This document shows positions 1 to 12,782 of a DNA stretch of 64,000 nucleotides, piece after piece (positions within the stretch are counted from its first letter, which is position 1; each line of letters begins with the position of its first letter). The stretch is from Chara braunii. Taxonomy: Eukaryota > Streptophyta > Charophyceae > Charales > Characeae. The stretch lies in contig BFEA01000525.1 of the NCBI GenBank assembly GCA_003427395.1, positions 268,754 to 332,753 of the forward strand, written 5' to 3'. A model generated the notes under the pieces. That model worked only from the letters and a program-made list of their open reading frames with translations, ran no database searches and was not told where the DNA came from. A program made the position numbers and the translations under genes.

Positions 1-1649
1 TTCCAAGTTCTAGTGGTAGATTCATCCGAATCTTGCTCATCCTGTCGACGGAAAAGAGGAAAGAAAGGGGGCGAGTGAGGAGGGAAAAAGGTAGGAAAGG
101 GGGGGGGTACGTACCTTGGCGACCTTCAGTGGAGAATTCGTTCGTACGTATCTAGGCAACTTCTAGCAACAGGTTCAGTCGAGATTGCTCCTTCTACCGA
201 TGGAGTAGTGTGAGGCTAGCAAGGTATCGAAGCAGGTCAATGTACCTGGACACCTTCTGCGGAAGATACTTATTTGGGAGTGATCGTGTTGTTGCTTATA
301 GTCCCCATCATTATAGTTTTCGTCGTTCTGTTAATCGCCATCCCGACCCCGATGTAGATATACCGAGACGCATGCTTACGTACATATGTGTGTGTGTGAG
401 GGAGAGAAAGGAAGGGAGGGGAGTAAAGACAGAGAGGGGAAGGGTCCTTACATTCCTGCAGGTATCAGGTTTGACCTGATGGAAGAACCACTCTCACCCG
501 GGGAGCGGAAGCAAGCGAAGTTGACGGTGTATCTGCTTGGGTTCGAGTGTAGGGCGCATCCCCACTTTACACGTTTGATGTGCAATGAAGTAAGGTTGTA
601 TAGATGATGCTCGCTATGTGGTGGTCTTCCTCGTGCTCGTCGTTGTATTTACCGCGTGTTGGTCGTGCTCGTCACCAAGCTGTCGGGGGTGCTACTTGCC
701 TATCACGCAGTATTGCAGAAGGTACACTGCCAAACTTCTGTTGAGTTGGCTGCAACTCGGTACTGTGCTTTTCGACAGGGACTGTTAGCAGCTGTGCTTC
801 GGCTGAGTGACATCATGGCAACTGCAGTTAGTGGCGATCTGTTTTAGCAACAACCTGTGGTCATTGCACACTGCGACATTGTGCCCAACATATTGAACGA
901 GCGGCGGCAGGCCATACATGAGGGTGCAGGCTGGCGTATGGCCGGTATGCTTGGGATCACGAGCTTGACAGAGTGGGACAATTGTGTTTGTGAAAGAGGG
1001 GTCATTGCTGCAACCTGGGGAGTCGCCAGAAGGGCTAGTTTCACGCGGGATGGCTCAGGTTTGACCAAGCTCCTACTGTTTGGCCATCATTGCGGGGCCT
1101 TCATGAGCATCAAGGCAACAAGGCCCTCTCTTGAGACTTGAGTTGTCCCCTCCTTGTATCTCAAGAGTCTCAGACCCCTCCATCTGCCCTTCTTACTATA
1201 AGTCTAATCTTGTTTTGAGAGGAAGGCGGCAGGCGGGATTGCAACCCGTAGGACCGCAGCAAGGCCTACGTGGGAGGTTACCCCACCGATTGCGGAAGCT
1301 CTGCCGGAACTCAAGAGGAGTTTTGGAGGCAGGGAATTGTGAGGTGACTTTCTATCCGCCTCTATAAACTCAGACTATAGCCCCTATCTGTACTCCCCAT
1401 TGCATGTTTGACCGAGTATATGGTATGTAGCCCTACTATTGACTGTTGTTTAGCTGTCAGCACATAAATTCAGACTGAACGAAAGAAATATTTGTGCAAA
1501 CTCAGTTTTAGTTTTATTGATTGCATGAAAGCAGGTTGTGAATAAAACGGAATTGTATCTGGGGAAGGTTAAAGGGAAGGTAGTTTTTGCGTGAGGTTTA
1601 ACTGGGTGGTTTAAGGCTGGGAGGTCCCCATAAGTATGGGGAGACCCGA
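1..1649 (+). mobile_element. giant-LTR fragment, plus orientation, cut at 1649
   Basis: No gene is recognised here. The sequence is collinear with about 50835-52385 of the plus-strand LTR. Near position 10 it shares the phrase around ttctagtggtagattcat. At 1041-1640 it shares the block with 'gtttgaccaagct', 'ggaaggcggcaggcgggattgcaac' and 'cccataagt'. Similarity stops at 1649, exactly where the minus-strand LTR terminus TGTCGG begins at 1650. The simplest reading is that the minus-strand element inserted into this older LTR. The short ORFs inside have no counterpart in the other copies and look like chance. Confidence 0.65.
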
Positions 1650-3394
1650 TGTCGGGCGCATCAGTCCGGCACCGCACATGGCAGCGCGGGACCCTCTCGG
1701 CCGCGTCACACAGGAGTTGGACCAACCTCGTCACGAGCACACAAATAAAGCTTCCTTGGGCCGCTCCGGCCGAGTGCGCCAGCCATACCTCTCGCGAGCC
1801 CCTACGACAGGATAGGGCCTACGCGAGGTACAACTTACCTCCACCTTACGGGAGTTGTAACCTCCCTTCGGTGGGCGTATCCCCGCCGAGCTACCAGTCC
1901 ACAGTACGGAAGCTAATCAGTTGCAATCACAGAGGTGAACCAGCCGAGGGCGTTTCTCGTTCGTTGTAGCATAGGGGGTACGGGCCCGCACGTGAACCAA
2001 CATCTTGGGGGCTGAAGTCCCAAGCGCGGCCCGACGTCGGTCGACTAGGACGCATCCCACACACCACTCGTACACCACTTTACGAACACAAAAATAAAAC
2101 GCACACACACGCACATGCAACATGACACAACACAAACAACGCGACAACGCTCCTAGCCCCTCGGTAACCAACCCATAACTTTTCAATGCGAAAATTAAAT
2201 GGGCATCGCGCGCGAGGCTTAGTATAAAACCGCACGGACGCAGGGCCTACTCATATCGACTAGCAATACAAACGTATGCAAGTAGTCGCAATGATGGCGT
2301 ACCATATAGTACCCATACTCGCGCGACCCTCGCTAGTCTCGAGGGTCGCGTTCGACACTCAACTGTCGGCTGACAAGCGCATTGAGGGTTAATCTCTCGA
2401 CGCTGGACAACCGCCATGCGCAGTTGAAGACCACANACCCTCTTCTGCACTCTGTGCAGAGCGGGTGGTACATAGGTCCNTACCTGTGGTGGTAGTCGTT
2501 TCTTACGGCCCTTGAGATGAGCCCCACTCCAGGCCTGGACGGAAGTCAAGGGGTTTGACTTTGACGGCTGCCACGGACTACAACATCCAACCATACAAAC
2601 TCTAAAAAGCAAAGGTAGAAAAGGAATAACCCCTTTTCTCTCAGAACACAATCTGGTCAACCCTCATGCCCAGTCGCAGTGGCCTCTCAATCACTCAGGG
2701 CATTTATAATCATATGAGGGCTAATTTTATAGGACGATTACTTCTCACAGTCGTAGTGGGGCTCCTCTCAACCATATATGTACATAATNGCANGCAATCA
2801 CATCTAGAGTCCGAACCACAAACGCACCTGCAATCACATCAAAGATTCATCCAGAAGTCCACGCACTACATAGGGTCAACTTCAANCATTCCTTGCACTC
2901 GTACCCCGCGCTTTAGCCATACAAGCCTCACTCTTGCAACTCTTAAATAAATACTCAGTACTTTTGTTGGATGACCATTCAATAAAGTCCGGGTGAAAAC
3001 ACAACAAAACAGTTCAATCACAAGGTTAAAGTCTTTAGGTTGAGTGACAAGAGTGAATTGGAGTTGAATCGTAAACCGACGAATCGATAACCAACCTGTT
3101 ATAAGTGATAACAGAAGATGATCCTCGTAGGATCAAGCCGAAACTAGTCCAAGTCCTGAATCGAATGTCCAAGAAAGGCCTGTACCATAAGACACGTCAA
3201 TGCCCAACCTAAATCATCAGCATATGGTGGTTGAACCTCCATAGCACATTCTCACTCAAGCCATCTGCCGACTAAGTCTAAGCCTATTTCTAAGTCGGTT
3301 CTCAAAGCAAAGGTAGACTAATGGCAGAATCTCCCCTATTTAGGGTGGATCATCAGAATTGCTACCTGTCAAAATATAATCTAACTCCTCTAAA

Positions 3395-3720
3395 TCAAGA
3401 AAATTTCGGCAGCACTTCTCGTAGGAGAAGTGCCTTTTCAGAATTTGTACCGGCTCGAACATGAAAACAGAAATAGTCATTGACGTTTCAAAGTTCAGTT
3501 TTGTCTAACTTCCTGAATCAGCAAAAATTTGGGCAGCACTCCCGTTGGAAAAGGAGACTTCCCAGATTTTTACTAAGTCATATACAAACTTTAGACAGTC
3601 TGAACTTTGAAAGGTCAAAATTTGATTAACTCCTTGGGTTTGCAGAAATTTCGGCAGCGCTTCACGTAGAGAAAGTAGCTTACCAAAATTTATACAAGCC
3701 AAGTATAACAAAAGATCCAA
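3395..3720. repeat. LTR-internal hairpin tandem repeat, copy A
   Basis: Three degenerate units share the phrase AATTTxGGCAGC(A/G)CTxC..GTAG.GAGAAAGT, followed by 'AAATTT(A/T)TAC'. In the first unit GCACTTCTC pairs with GAGAAGTGC across a short loop. The same block occurs at 16265-16590 and, inverted, at 53480-54030. Confidence 0.7.
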
Positions 3721-3989
3721 GAAAATGCGAGAATAGATCTAAGTAAAAAAACTTAGCCCAGAAAATGNAGGAATTGAACNAACTCCTATCNCTCTAGCAC
3801 GTGGCGAGCCTCTAAAGCAACTATATGCCAACCTAAAACTNAGACCAAGTTGTAGCCTCACTCAGTCACATGCAGGCCAAACCACAAAGGTAAGTACTCT
3901 CGTCATCCCAAGGTCAACCTGAACAAAGAATAGTTCATAATCTTTNAATGCTTTGTCCCTTTATACCCAGCTTACATAAGNCGTAAAGT

Positions 3990-4830
3990 CATGCCATCCA
4001 ATCATATGGAACATGCCNGACTCTGCCATTTAAGTATACACGAACAGGTCNCACAACTACTTCTCTNTTNTTTNGCGCATATGACTAAGCCGTTCATCTT
4101 AGAAGNAAGGCTTAGTCGCCCTGAACTGTTTAATATCCAAGATATATATACCTCTCTNAACTNAGTGTTCAAACACTAGACGTAGGACANAGCCGTTCAA
4201 TTAGGAACAAGGCCCAACNTGCNNACANGCCCAACCTGCCCACGGTTACCNTCAGTTATACTCTTACTAATANTCTCTTCATTTCATGATAAGCTACAGC
4301 CAGGCCATCCAATCTTGTGGAACNCGTGCCTGACTAGCCTGTTCACATATAGGATAGTATAAAATATAGCCAAGTTATAACCTCTCAGGTTCNAGCATGT
4401 GCGAGGCATTNGGCCAGACCATCCAATCTTATAGAACATATNTGGTCCTTNGNCAGGTTCGTTTCTCTCTGANNCATCTGTGTGCGGCGTGAGTCCAAAA
4501 CCANNCAATCTTATGGACATGCTTTGGCATCAGCGAGAATTACCCCCTCAGAATAAAACAGNAANGGGCTGAGCCGTCCAATCTTATGGACTNGCNNANA
4601 CCTTCTCGATTCGAAAACTAACGAAANAGAGTAAACNCCAACTNAACAAGGCAACCNAGCCCTCCAATCTTATGGTACAGGCTTGGCCCCNAAAAANCAA
4701 CCACAGTTAACCCCTCACAATTCAGAGCAATCAGACCATCCAATCTTATAGAACTTGTCTGATTCTCAATGCAGCTCNAAAAATAAACCACAGCGGTCAG
4801 NCCATCCAATCTTATGGAACATGCCTGACC
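3990..4830. repeat. LTR-internal 'CCAATCTTATGG' spaced repeat, copy A
   Basis: The core 'CCATCCAATCTTATGGAAC' recurs about ten times at irregular spacing, each time followed by a variable copy of a short word such as CTGAC or TTGGC. The same array lies at 16860-17690, and in reverse complement (GTTCTATAAGTTTAGG) at 52340-53190. The cores are conserved and the spacers vary, which suggests array growth followed by drift. No coding potential is visible. Confidence 0.7.
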
Positions 4831-5959
4831 CCATAGGACCCTGTCAGTCTCAAGCAAAACCATTTTTCACCCACCCTTCCCCCAGATNCACCCCCCCTTT
4901 TTTNCTGAACAAATCTGCTTTCAGGCAAACAAAAAATGAAACTGAGATTCNTCATACATTCCTATATTTACACTGAGTTGTGTCNTGTGACTCAAACCAA
5001 AGTCAGCGTAGGGATGCATACAGTATACTCAATCAAACGTAGNAGGACGTACAGGTAGGGGTTATACCAGGGTATATTGAGGGAGAAGGAATAATTACCT
5101 CCTAATTCCCTANCTCTAGAACTCCTTCTGAGTCCCGGCAGGGCTCCCGCAACCGGTGGGGCAAACCTCCCACAGAGGCCTTGGCGCGNATTACGGGTTG
5201 CAATCCCGCTTGCCGCCTTCCTCTCAGAACCAATAGACCAGACTTAGAGTAAGAAGGGAAGATAGAGATAGTATTTAGTCTCTCAGATACAAGAGGGGTG
5301 CACTCANACTCGCGCGAGAGGGCCTCGATACCTTCCAACGCCTGAGGGCCCCGCCATGGCGGCCAACTGTAACAGCTTGGTCGGCGAAGTCAACCGCCAT
5401 AGTAGCCCTTCCTGACGACCCGCCAATTCGTAGCATCAACCCTTCTTCCCAAGCCTAAGCCGCCTNNCCAAACTCTCGNAGTAACCTCTTTCNCAACTCG
5501 AACACTCCCNTCTCACGCTACATCATCGCGGCCCATAGTGAGCCTGCAGTCACACNGCTCGAAACGATTATATTCAACGCAGTGCGACCGTCCGCAGTAG
5601 ACTNACAACNGNCACNGGAGCACCCCAGTCGAGGCGACCTGCGGAGCTCACCACCGAAAGGGAAGTAAGGAATACTGCAGCTTTTATTCAGCNTCAACAA
5701 CAGCCANCCCTCGCACATCAGCGACCAACAGCGTTGACCTNCCCTTCCCAACTTTTGCCTGCGCCTGACTACTCCGCGGGCCATCTTCGGAAGAACTTGG
5801 ACCAGCAGGTCACACGCAGCAGGACACCATCAAGGCACAAAACGAGGTCGCCCACACATCCAACACGGTAAAAACCCAGCAGTCTGTCGGCTCCTACCAC
5901 CCGCAGGTCTGGACCAGTCCCCTCTATTCCCTGGATCACATATCATGAGTCTGAGTCCA

Positions 5960-6832
5960 CCCCCCCCCCCCCCCCCCCCCCCCCNNNNNNNNNNNNNNNN
6001 NNNNNNNNNNNNNNNNNNNNNNNNNNNNNNNNNNNNNNNNNNNNNNNNNNNNNNNNNNNNNNNNNNNNNNNNNNNNNNNNNNNNNNNNNNNNNNNNNNNN
6101 NNNNNNNNNNNNNNNNNNNNNNNNNNNNNNNNNNNNNNNNNNNNNNNNNNNNNNNNNNNNNNNNNNNNNNNNNNNNNNNNNNNNNNNNNNNNNNNNNNNN
6201 NNNNNNNNNNNNNNNNNNNNNNNNNNNNNNNNNNNNNNNNNNNNNNNNNNNNNNNNNNNNNNNNNNNNNNNNNNNNNNNNNNNNNNNNNNNNNNNNNNNN
6301 NNNNNNNNNNNNNNNNNNNNNNNNNNNNNNNNNNNNNNNNNNNNNNNNNNNNNNNNNNNNNNNNNNNNNNNNNNNNNNNNNNNNNNNNNNNNNNNNNNNN
6401 NNNNNNNNNNNNNNNNNNNNNNNNNNNNNNNNNNNNNNNNNNNNNNNNNNNNNNNNNNNNNNNNNNNNNNNNNNNNNNNNNNNNNNNNNNNNNNNNNNNN
6501 NNNNNNNNNNNNNNNNNNNNNNNNNNNNNNNNNNNNNNNNNNNNNNNNNNNNNNNNNNNNNNNNNNNNNNNNNNNNNNNNNNNNNNNNNNNNNNNNNNNN
6601 NNNNNNNNNNNNNNNNNNNNNNNNNNNNNNNNNNNNNNNNNNNNNNNNNNNNNNNNNNNNNNNNNNNNNNNNNNNNNNNNNNNNNNNNNNNNNNNNNNNN
6701 NNNNNNNNNNNNNNNNNNNNNNNNNNNNNNNNNNNNNNNNNNNNNNNNNNNNNNNNNNNNNNNNNNNNNNNNNNNNNNNNNNNNNNNNNNNNNNNNNNNN
6801 NNNNNNNNNNNNNNNNNNNNNNNNNNNNNNNN
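5960..6832. other. poly-C tract plus assembly gap
   Basis: A run of 25 C (5960-5984) ends directly in 848 N (5985-6832). The matching part of copy B (about 18846-19895) contains a (CT)n tract, so the gap probably hides a simple repeat that broke assembly. Long ORFs predicted across the gap are artefacts. Confidence 0.95.
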
Positions 6833-6950
6833 CACAGCGCCTGGCCCAGTCACCGGTTATATCCACTCCCCCCTTCTCTGCCAATTTTCACCACAGCGCC
6901 TGGCCCAGTCACCGGTTATATCCACTCCCCCCTTCTCTGCCAATTTTCAC
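6833..6950. repeat. 59-bp exact tandem duplication
   Basis: The segment starting cacagcgcctggcccagtc is present twice in a row (6833-6891 and 6892-6950), directly after the gap. Copy B has it once, near 19895. It may be a real duplication or a scaffold overlap that was not merged. Confidence 0.85.
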
Positions 6951-8808
6951 CAAGCCACCTCCTCAGCTGAACGCCCCTGGCACAGACCTACGTCCGAATT
7001 CATTCCACTCTCCCTTTTGCCTTCAGCCCGTCGCCCCGCTGTTCCAGCGCCCGCCGCTCGCTGCCAGCCTCCTTCTTCACTACCTCACACACGCCCGGTN
7101 CGACTTTGCGCTCGGCTTCTTTCACCTCGGCCGCCTGCCTTCCCCACTCCCCGACACTCCGCCCGTCGGTTGCCATCTTCACTACGTGGTGTACCTGGCG
7201 CGGTGTATCGTCCAGGTTCGCCTCTTGCTCCCTGCACCCGCTGCCTCGGTGCCCTGCCACTCCTCGCTCGCTGCCTTTTAACGTAGCGGTAAGGGAAGTC
7301 TCAGTGGGGACTGGCTCTCTCCCAGTCGATCCGCCTCCTGGCTCTATGCCCGAGTCCAACAGAGAGGAACTTCGGAGGAAGCCAGCTACTAGACGNCTCG
7401 ATTCGTCTTTCACCCCTAAGCCGATCGGCCCCGNGTGCTTCGCCCATTGCTCCCTGGCCCTCTCTNCGAATGGATCTGGAGCGAAAATGCGGCTGGATTC
7501 ATTCCCTCTGCTTCGTCAGCCGTATGCGCCCGAGCTCAGCGCTCGCTCCCTACTGCGCTCGCTGCTGCTTACCCCGCTTGCCGCTGCCCTTTGCGCTCAG
7601 CCCTTCATCACCGGTAGCGCCAGACTCCCCGACCCCCCTTCACTTCCATTGTCTCTATAAGTCTCAGCCCCAGCCTGCGGAGTGCGACCACGCGGCTGTG
7701 CACTAAACTGCCCAGCGACTCATACTACCGTACGAGGGCTTTCGGAGGGGCACGACCAGACGGTTCGACTGGTCTTTCTCCCCTATACCTACGTCCGACG
7801 AACGCCATGTACGTAGGCGTTCACTACAGTCCCTCAAGACCGCTCTACTTAGGTGGACTTACTACCACCTGACCTTCGGGGCGCGGGCCGTACTACATAC
7901 CCGCGGCACTAGTCCCAGGTGCAGCAGACCCCCGCACAATCTAGGCACAGCCACCACCTACCGAACCCAGCGGCATGCTAGCACCCAAATTTTCCCATGG
8001 CAGCCACGCAAAAGTGGCGGTGCCCCTGCGGAAGGTCCATGCCTACACAGGCTTTAGCCGCCTTATGGGTCAGCATCTCGAATGCTCGGGCCTATAGGCC
8101 AGTCAAAAGGGACACACGCCCTGGCTTCTTGGCAATCGCGACGACCTCGAGGTTCAAATTTTAAGTCTGACGTCGCACCCGTCCAAAGGGCCGCTGGGAC
8201 ACTTACGAAGAATAAAGTCCGGCAACCCGCTTTGGCTTCTACCACCAGCAAAAATCAAAGGGGTTAGCCTCGCCGGGCCCCTCGCGCCACTCTAATGCCC
8301 CTGCGTCACCGAGTCACCGCCGCTCGACCTCGACCCCTGAATCTCCTTGACGAGAGCCCGATACTGTAACCAAATGGCGCTAGGCCCAAAGTCTGGGCTT
8401 AGCTCTGACGGACGTCCAGATAAACGAGCACAGCGCAACGCGCCGAACTACCGAAACGCCTTCAGAAGTCACATTGTTGTCGATGTCNTCCTCCGTACGT
8501 ACGCATAGGTCGCGNGCANGCACAATAATCAGCAAGACATAATCTTTTTAATCCCTACTTAATCAGAAAGTAAAANTCTTNGCCGGCGATCACGCCGACT
8601 CTTCAGTCATCAACANATAAAAAGATCACGAGCGCCCACGCACTCTCTACTCTAGTCAACCGTCCAGCCAACGTACACTTCAGACACAGTCGCGCCTCGC
8701 GCGGAATACTTAGTCTTTAACCAAACTCCCCGGTCCTAGACAACCTTCGGCTTCTCNTTGGGTGTCCCTAGTCCTGNCCAAAACTAGGGACGCGGGCCAT
8801 AACCGAGA

Positions 8809-10842
8809 CCTTTGAAGACACTCTCGCCTTCCTTCTCAGAGAATCTCTCACAATCAAATACACATACGTATATTTGNATACTTAATATCCACTGANCCCT
8901 TTTTGCAGTCTAGTACAGAAAGGCTAGGTCTCCATCTTGGTNCACCATAGCCTGGTTNATCNGACNAGAACTACGGCCCACCGCATTGTTATTTTANCGG
9001 CAGTACCCTCNTTGGTTACGCAACGATAGGTTTTNTCCTGATAAGCATTCAATCAGGATTTCCTTAAAAAAACCTCAACCTTCACTATCCCACGGGGTAA
9101 TTTCCCTGGGGTGGGCAACTCCCCTTAAGTTCTTACTCCGCGNTTTCATAGCCAGGTTGCGCCGGCTAGCAGCCATCCACTGGGGTTACGCCCTAGAGGT
9201 GTTAATCTTTACCGCTTAGCTTGGTATTCCTCCAATATGTCCCAGAACTAGCACAAGTGGTTAGACGGAGCGTTGCAAAACCAATCACGGGTCCACCGCG
9301 AGATCACACAGGGGTCTGAAGGCATTTACCAGCTCTCCCACGAAAGGCANGGCATCCTTCGCACAATCACAAACAAAATCACCGCTAGGTCCACAAGGCC
9401 GTGACCCTTGGCTAGATCAGAGTCAGCGGCCACCCATCCCGAGACATTTCTTGCCCTGCAGTCTTTTGCGACTTTCTCAAACGTCTCAAGCAAACGTGGT
9501 CCCTTTTCGTCAGACTTTATCAACTCAAACACTGCTTACCATGCCCTTAAATCCACTAACCACCTTTCACACGAAGGAGGTCTCTCTCAATAGGTCTCCC
9601 AGCCGTTCCTCTCTTCTTAAGATGAGCTATCACACGACCCTTTATAAAACAGCCCCCCTTTTGGGGATGAGTNTTCCGATAAATAACATTACTACCTTCC
9701 TTAGTCTNAAGGGGTCTCAATCATAGAACAACTCAACCATAACACAACTCAAACTGAGAGGCCTACTCATGGGTCCTCTTCATAACTCAACCACGAACCA
9801 ACTCAAACGGAGGGGCCTGCTTTGGCCCTCTTCGCAACTCAACCGTAAAAACATCCGACATGGTAACTTTTCGAGTTTCGGAGACTCGCAAAATCCCTTA
9901 GGATTCTCACATTGTTGTCCCACAACAAACTGCANTGCCTCTCCTTATACTCGGCCCTATCACCCGCCCGTAGGCAGATCGCACGAGTATACCAGAGAGT
10001 AGACAGTTCACATTCATTCATTCTCACAAAATCCACACAATATCACCATTCATCAGGATAAAGTCCACACATGTGAGAGTGATTGTGATCGTCATATACC
10101 AAAGACAGTCTTGGGTAAGGCCTCAACTCAATATATACACAGGAGTACAATACCCCAACTCAAACGCGAGCCGAATGTCTCGAATTACATATATACACTC
10201 GGAGTTGAACAATCTCAACTCAAATCGTCACTGGTATCACACAAGAACAAATGCGGTCTCCCTGACCAAAGTTATAGCTAAAACAGTTTGATCACGACGT
10301 AGCCATACTTCTCAATCCGAGGGACCCAAGTAATCCAGGACATATCCAGATATCCAAAGAAAAGTAAGGCTAGGAGTTGCCCATACACCAGTCCTGCAAC
10401 TTCCTCCCTAGGCTAGATGGCCTATCTCCCCCACGCCGAGGTTTCTTCCCAAATCTCTCCTACCTCTCACACTTATACGTTTATCAAGGCCTAGACATGA
10501 CNTAGGTCCCACATCTTCTTCTCTCGATCAATAGGCCTACTGGAATAGATCCCTACTTCGTAACAATGCCCTCAGGGTCACTCCTTGCCCCATCTACTTG
10601 AGACATCCCAATAACATGATGTGGGGCAGACCTAACGTTTTCCACCTATACAGTTGTTCTATTGGGGTCCCTCCTGCCTACAACTCAGGCCACCTTACCA
10701 AACCATCATTACGAAAACCCTTTTCCTCTGTACGCTGTGCCTACCTACAACAACTATACGATTGGGGTCTCTCGTTTGAATTTACAGTCTGCTTAAATTC
10801 CCAGGCCCTTCTCACACAAACCCTTCTCCTTCATGACTACAT
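8809..10842 (-). mobile_element. internal spacer between gag and 3' LTR, no pol seen
   Basis: On the minus strand this stretch lies between the gag stop and the 3' LTR, where a complete gypsy element would carry reverse transcriptase, RNase H and integrase. I find no YxDD, integrase zinc-finger or other pol motif in any frame, only short ORFs broken by stops. It is collinear with the spacer at 59121-60882 of the plus-strand element; the sequence around 9940-9990 matches the inverse of 59780-59830. A purine-rich stretch on the minus strand (8823-8839) is a weak polypurine-tract candidate. Confidence 0.6.
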
Positions 10843-12357
10843 TCACGAGGCCGTGCTCGATGCTGCATCTCGCCGCAAAGCCTCCTTCTGTGTTCCCCCT
10901 GGGATGGTTGGGTCGATACACTTCCCGGCCCTGTCGAAAACGCCTCCCTCCATCTTAGTCCTTATCAGACCGCTTGCCTCATCGGCCCTTCGTTCTCGAC
11001 AAAACTTCATTATGTGCCCTTCCTTGGCACAATGTCTGCAAATATCTTCTCCCAAACCCACTTTCTTCCCTCTAGAGCCGCCTTTGCTGCCACCGCGTTC
11101 CCTTTTTCCGTGCCCCTCATCCCTGCAACTCTCTCCAACTTTCCGCGTTTGGCCCCCTCCACCAGCCACGTGACCTTCTGTCGCCCGTGGTATCGGTGGC
11201 TGCAATGACCCTATACACAAGGCTGGCTGAATTTGGACTGCAGGAGGCCTAGGTGGCATCATACCCATTTGTGGGCCCAAACAAACGCCTTGTACACAGG
11301 GCAGATATGAATTATATATGGGTCTTGGTCCCACTTGACCGTATGGCGTCCACGGCCCGTATAATGCTCGCTCAGTCGGCGGAGGCCCCGCCTGTGATGG
11401 ATTTCCTCCCAATTCTTGCGGGGTGGCCCCTCCCTGCCACATGCCCTGCCGCTTTCCGATACCTTGGCCTCCCTGGGCCAGATTCCTCGCCTTCCATTGA
11501 GCCTTCGTCAACTTGGGAGGTTCAGGCTTCCCGTTTTCACCCATCACCCCCTCTTCCTTTCCTCCTTGAGGGGTGCGACCAATCTTTCCCCAACGATCAC
11601 CTACCACTTCTGCCCAGTGCTTTGGCCACCACTCATTCCTTTGCCTCTCCCATCCCGCAGCTGCGGATACTTCCACGTTAATGAACCCCCTCTTCGGATC
11701 AGGCGCAGTAACAGGCAGGGCCATACTAGCCTCTTGCTCCTCCGCTATCTCAATGAGTTCCTCGCCTCCGTCCCTTCCCGGGGCGCAGGCTCGTCCTTCC
11801 GCGGTTCCCTTGTGGAGGAGTAACTTTTGATGAACTCCTCTTCTCCCTGCCTCACTTCGCTCAGTCGGCCCACTCGATGCTCCCTCAGAGGCCTTCCTTT
11901 TGCCATTCCTGGCCTCTTCCAGCCGTGCTAACCTCTCTTCCAATACCCCTACTTGTCTTAGTAGACCACTTAATTCTGTCTGCNATAGTGCGCCCGCAAC
12001 TGGTGGCACAAAGCTTTCCCCACGTTGACCTTCTATTCCCTCTTCTGGGAATCTTAGCCTCAAGAAACCCTCCAACTCATCCCACGCCTTCGTCCCCTGC
12101 TTGAGGGTATACACCTCTTCACTTAATCTTTCGCAGACGAACAAGGAAAACATACATCACATAGCCTTCTTATCCCACTCCTTCGCAAGGCTAAAGTCAT
12201 GAAAGTCCCGCAGAAAGCCAGACAAGTTGCTTNCTTGGAACAGTAGAGCACGAAGGTCTGGAGGCATTGACTCTTGAAGTGCCTCGCGCAACAACACCTT
12301 CATGTGGCACGAATTCCTCCAACGCAGGATCTTGGCGAAGCTGCTTTCTTTTGCCAT
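10843..12357 (-). pseudogene. gag: Gag of giant-LTR element, CCHC zinc knuckle, one in-frame stop
   Basis: Gag coats the retrotransposon RNA to form virus-like particles in the cytoplasm. One reading frame runs from the ATG at 12357 to the stop at 10843, broken only by a TGA at 12157-12159. The first part holds a capsid-like stretch (LSGFLRDF, then EEVYTLKQGTKAWDEL) that aligns with the gag at 57999-59120 (VSSFLSKF). The middle is a charged coiled-coil-prone segment (LRQVGVLEERLARLEEA) followed by a Pro/Gly/Arg-rich region. A CCHC knuckle (CRHCAKEGHIMKFC, CX2CX4HX4C) lies near 10999-11040. No protease or RT follows in frame. A single N falls inside the frame near 11984. The knuckle context resembles Gag proteins I associate with Chara, which is memory and not a search result. 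Confidence 0.75.
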
Positions 12358-12782
12358 GATGCTGACAACAGCCTGTTACGCACAGCGGGCAATAGATCAT
12401 CAAAAGTGATTCAAGTAAGCTCAGGCAGACAAAGGCAAACCGCTAACACTTAAATCACGCTATCTACCCTTTCACTCAAGCAATCAGGCCTCAACCCCTA
12501 GTTACCTGGCCCCTTACCTTTATAACTACGATAATGGGCAGAGAGATGACCACGGCCAAGCCAAAAGAAGCACATTTAGTGGAAAAAAGAAGGCATTCCC
12601 TATCGGCCCACCGCTGCCTGAATCTTCTCTCAGTCTTCACCCCCTTCATCTGGATCATGAGTACTGGCATATACATCAACTACGCTGNCCATACTTCTAA
12701 GCCACTGCCTAGGGGACGAAAACTTCAGGTCTGAATACAACCCATATATCATTTCGCATGTATAGCGTCCATATTCCCATCC

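Larger units (their letters stand above)
1650..8808 (-). mobile_element. 3' LTR of minus-strand giant-LTR element (copy A)
   Basis: This LTR reads on the minus strand, with its 3' end at 1650 (TGTCGGGCGC on the plus strand, so the LTR ends ...CCGACA). Its start is near 8808, where the reverse complement TCTCGG.. matches TGTCGG.. of the plus-strand copy. It is collinear with 14501-20184 (constant offset 12870 over most of 2000-4000) and, inverted, with 48447-55747. It holds the hairpin repeats at 3395-3720, the 'CCAATCTTATGG' array at 3990-4830, a poly-C tract and an 848-N gap. Many single N bases between 3760 and 9350 show low consensus quality. The start was set by comparison, not by a target-site duplication. 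The length is about 7.16 kb, including the gap of uncertain size. Confidence 0.7.

Noticed and set aside
5936-6970. Long ORFs of more than 300 codons on both strands
   Set aside because: They run through the 848-N gap; only a few real codons (poly-Pro or poly-Gly from poly-C) are present.
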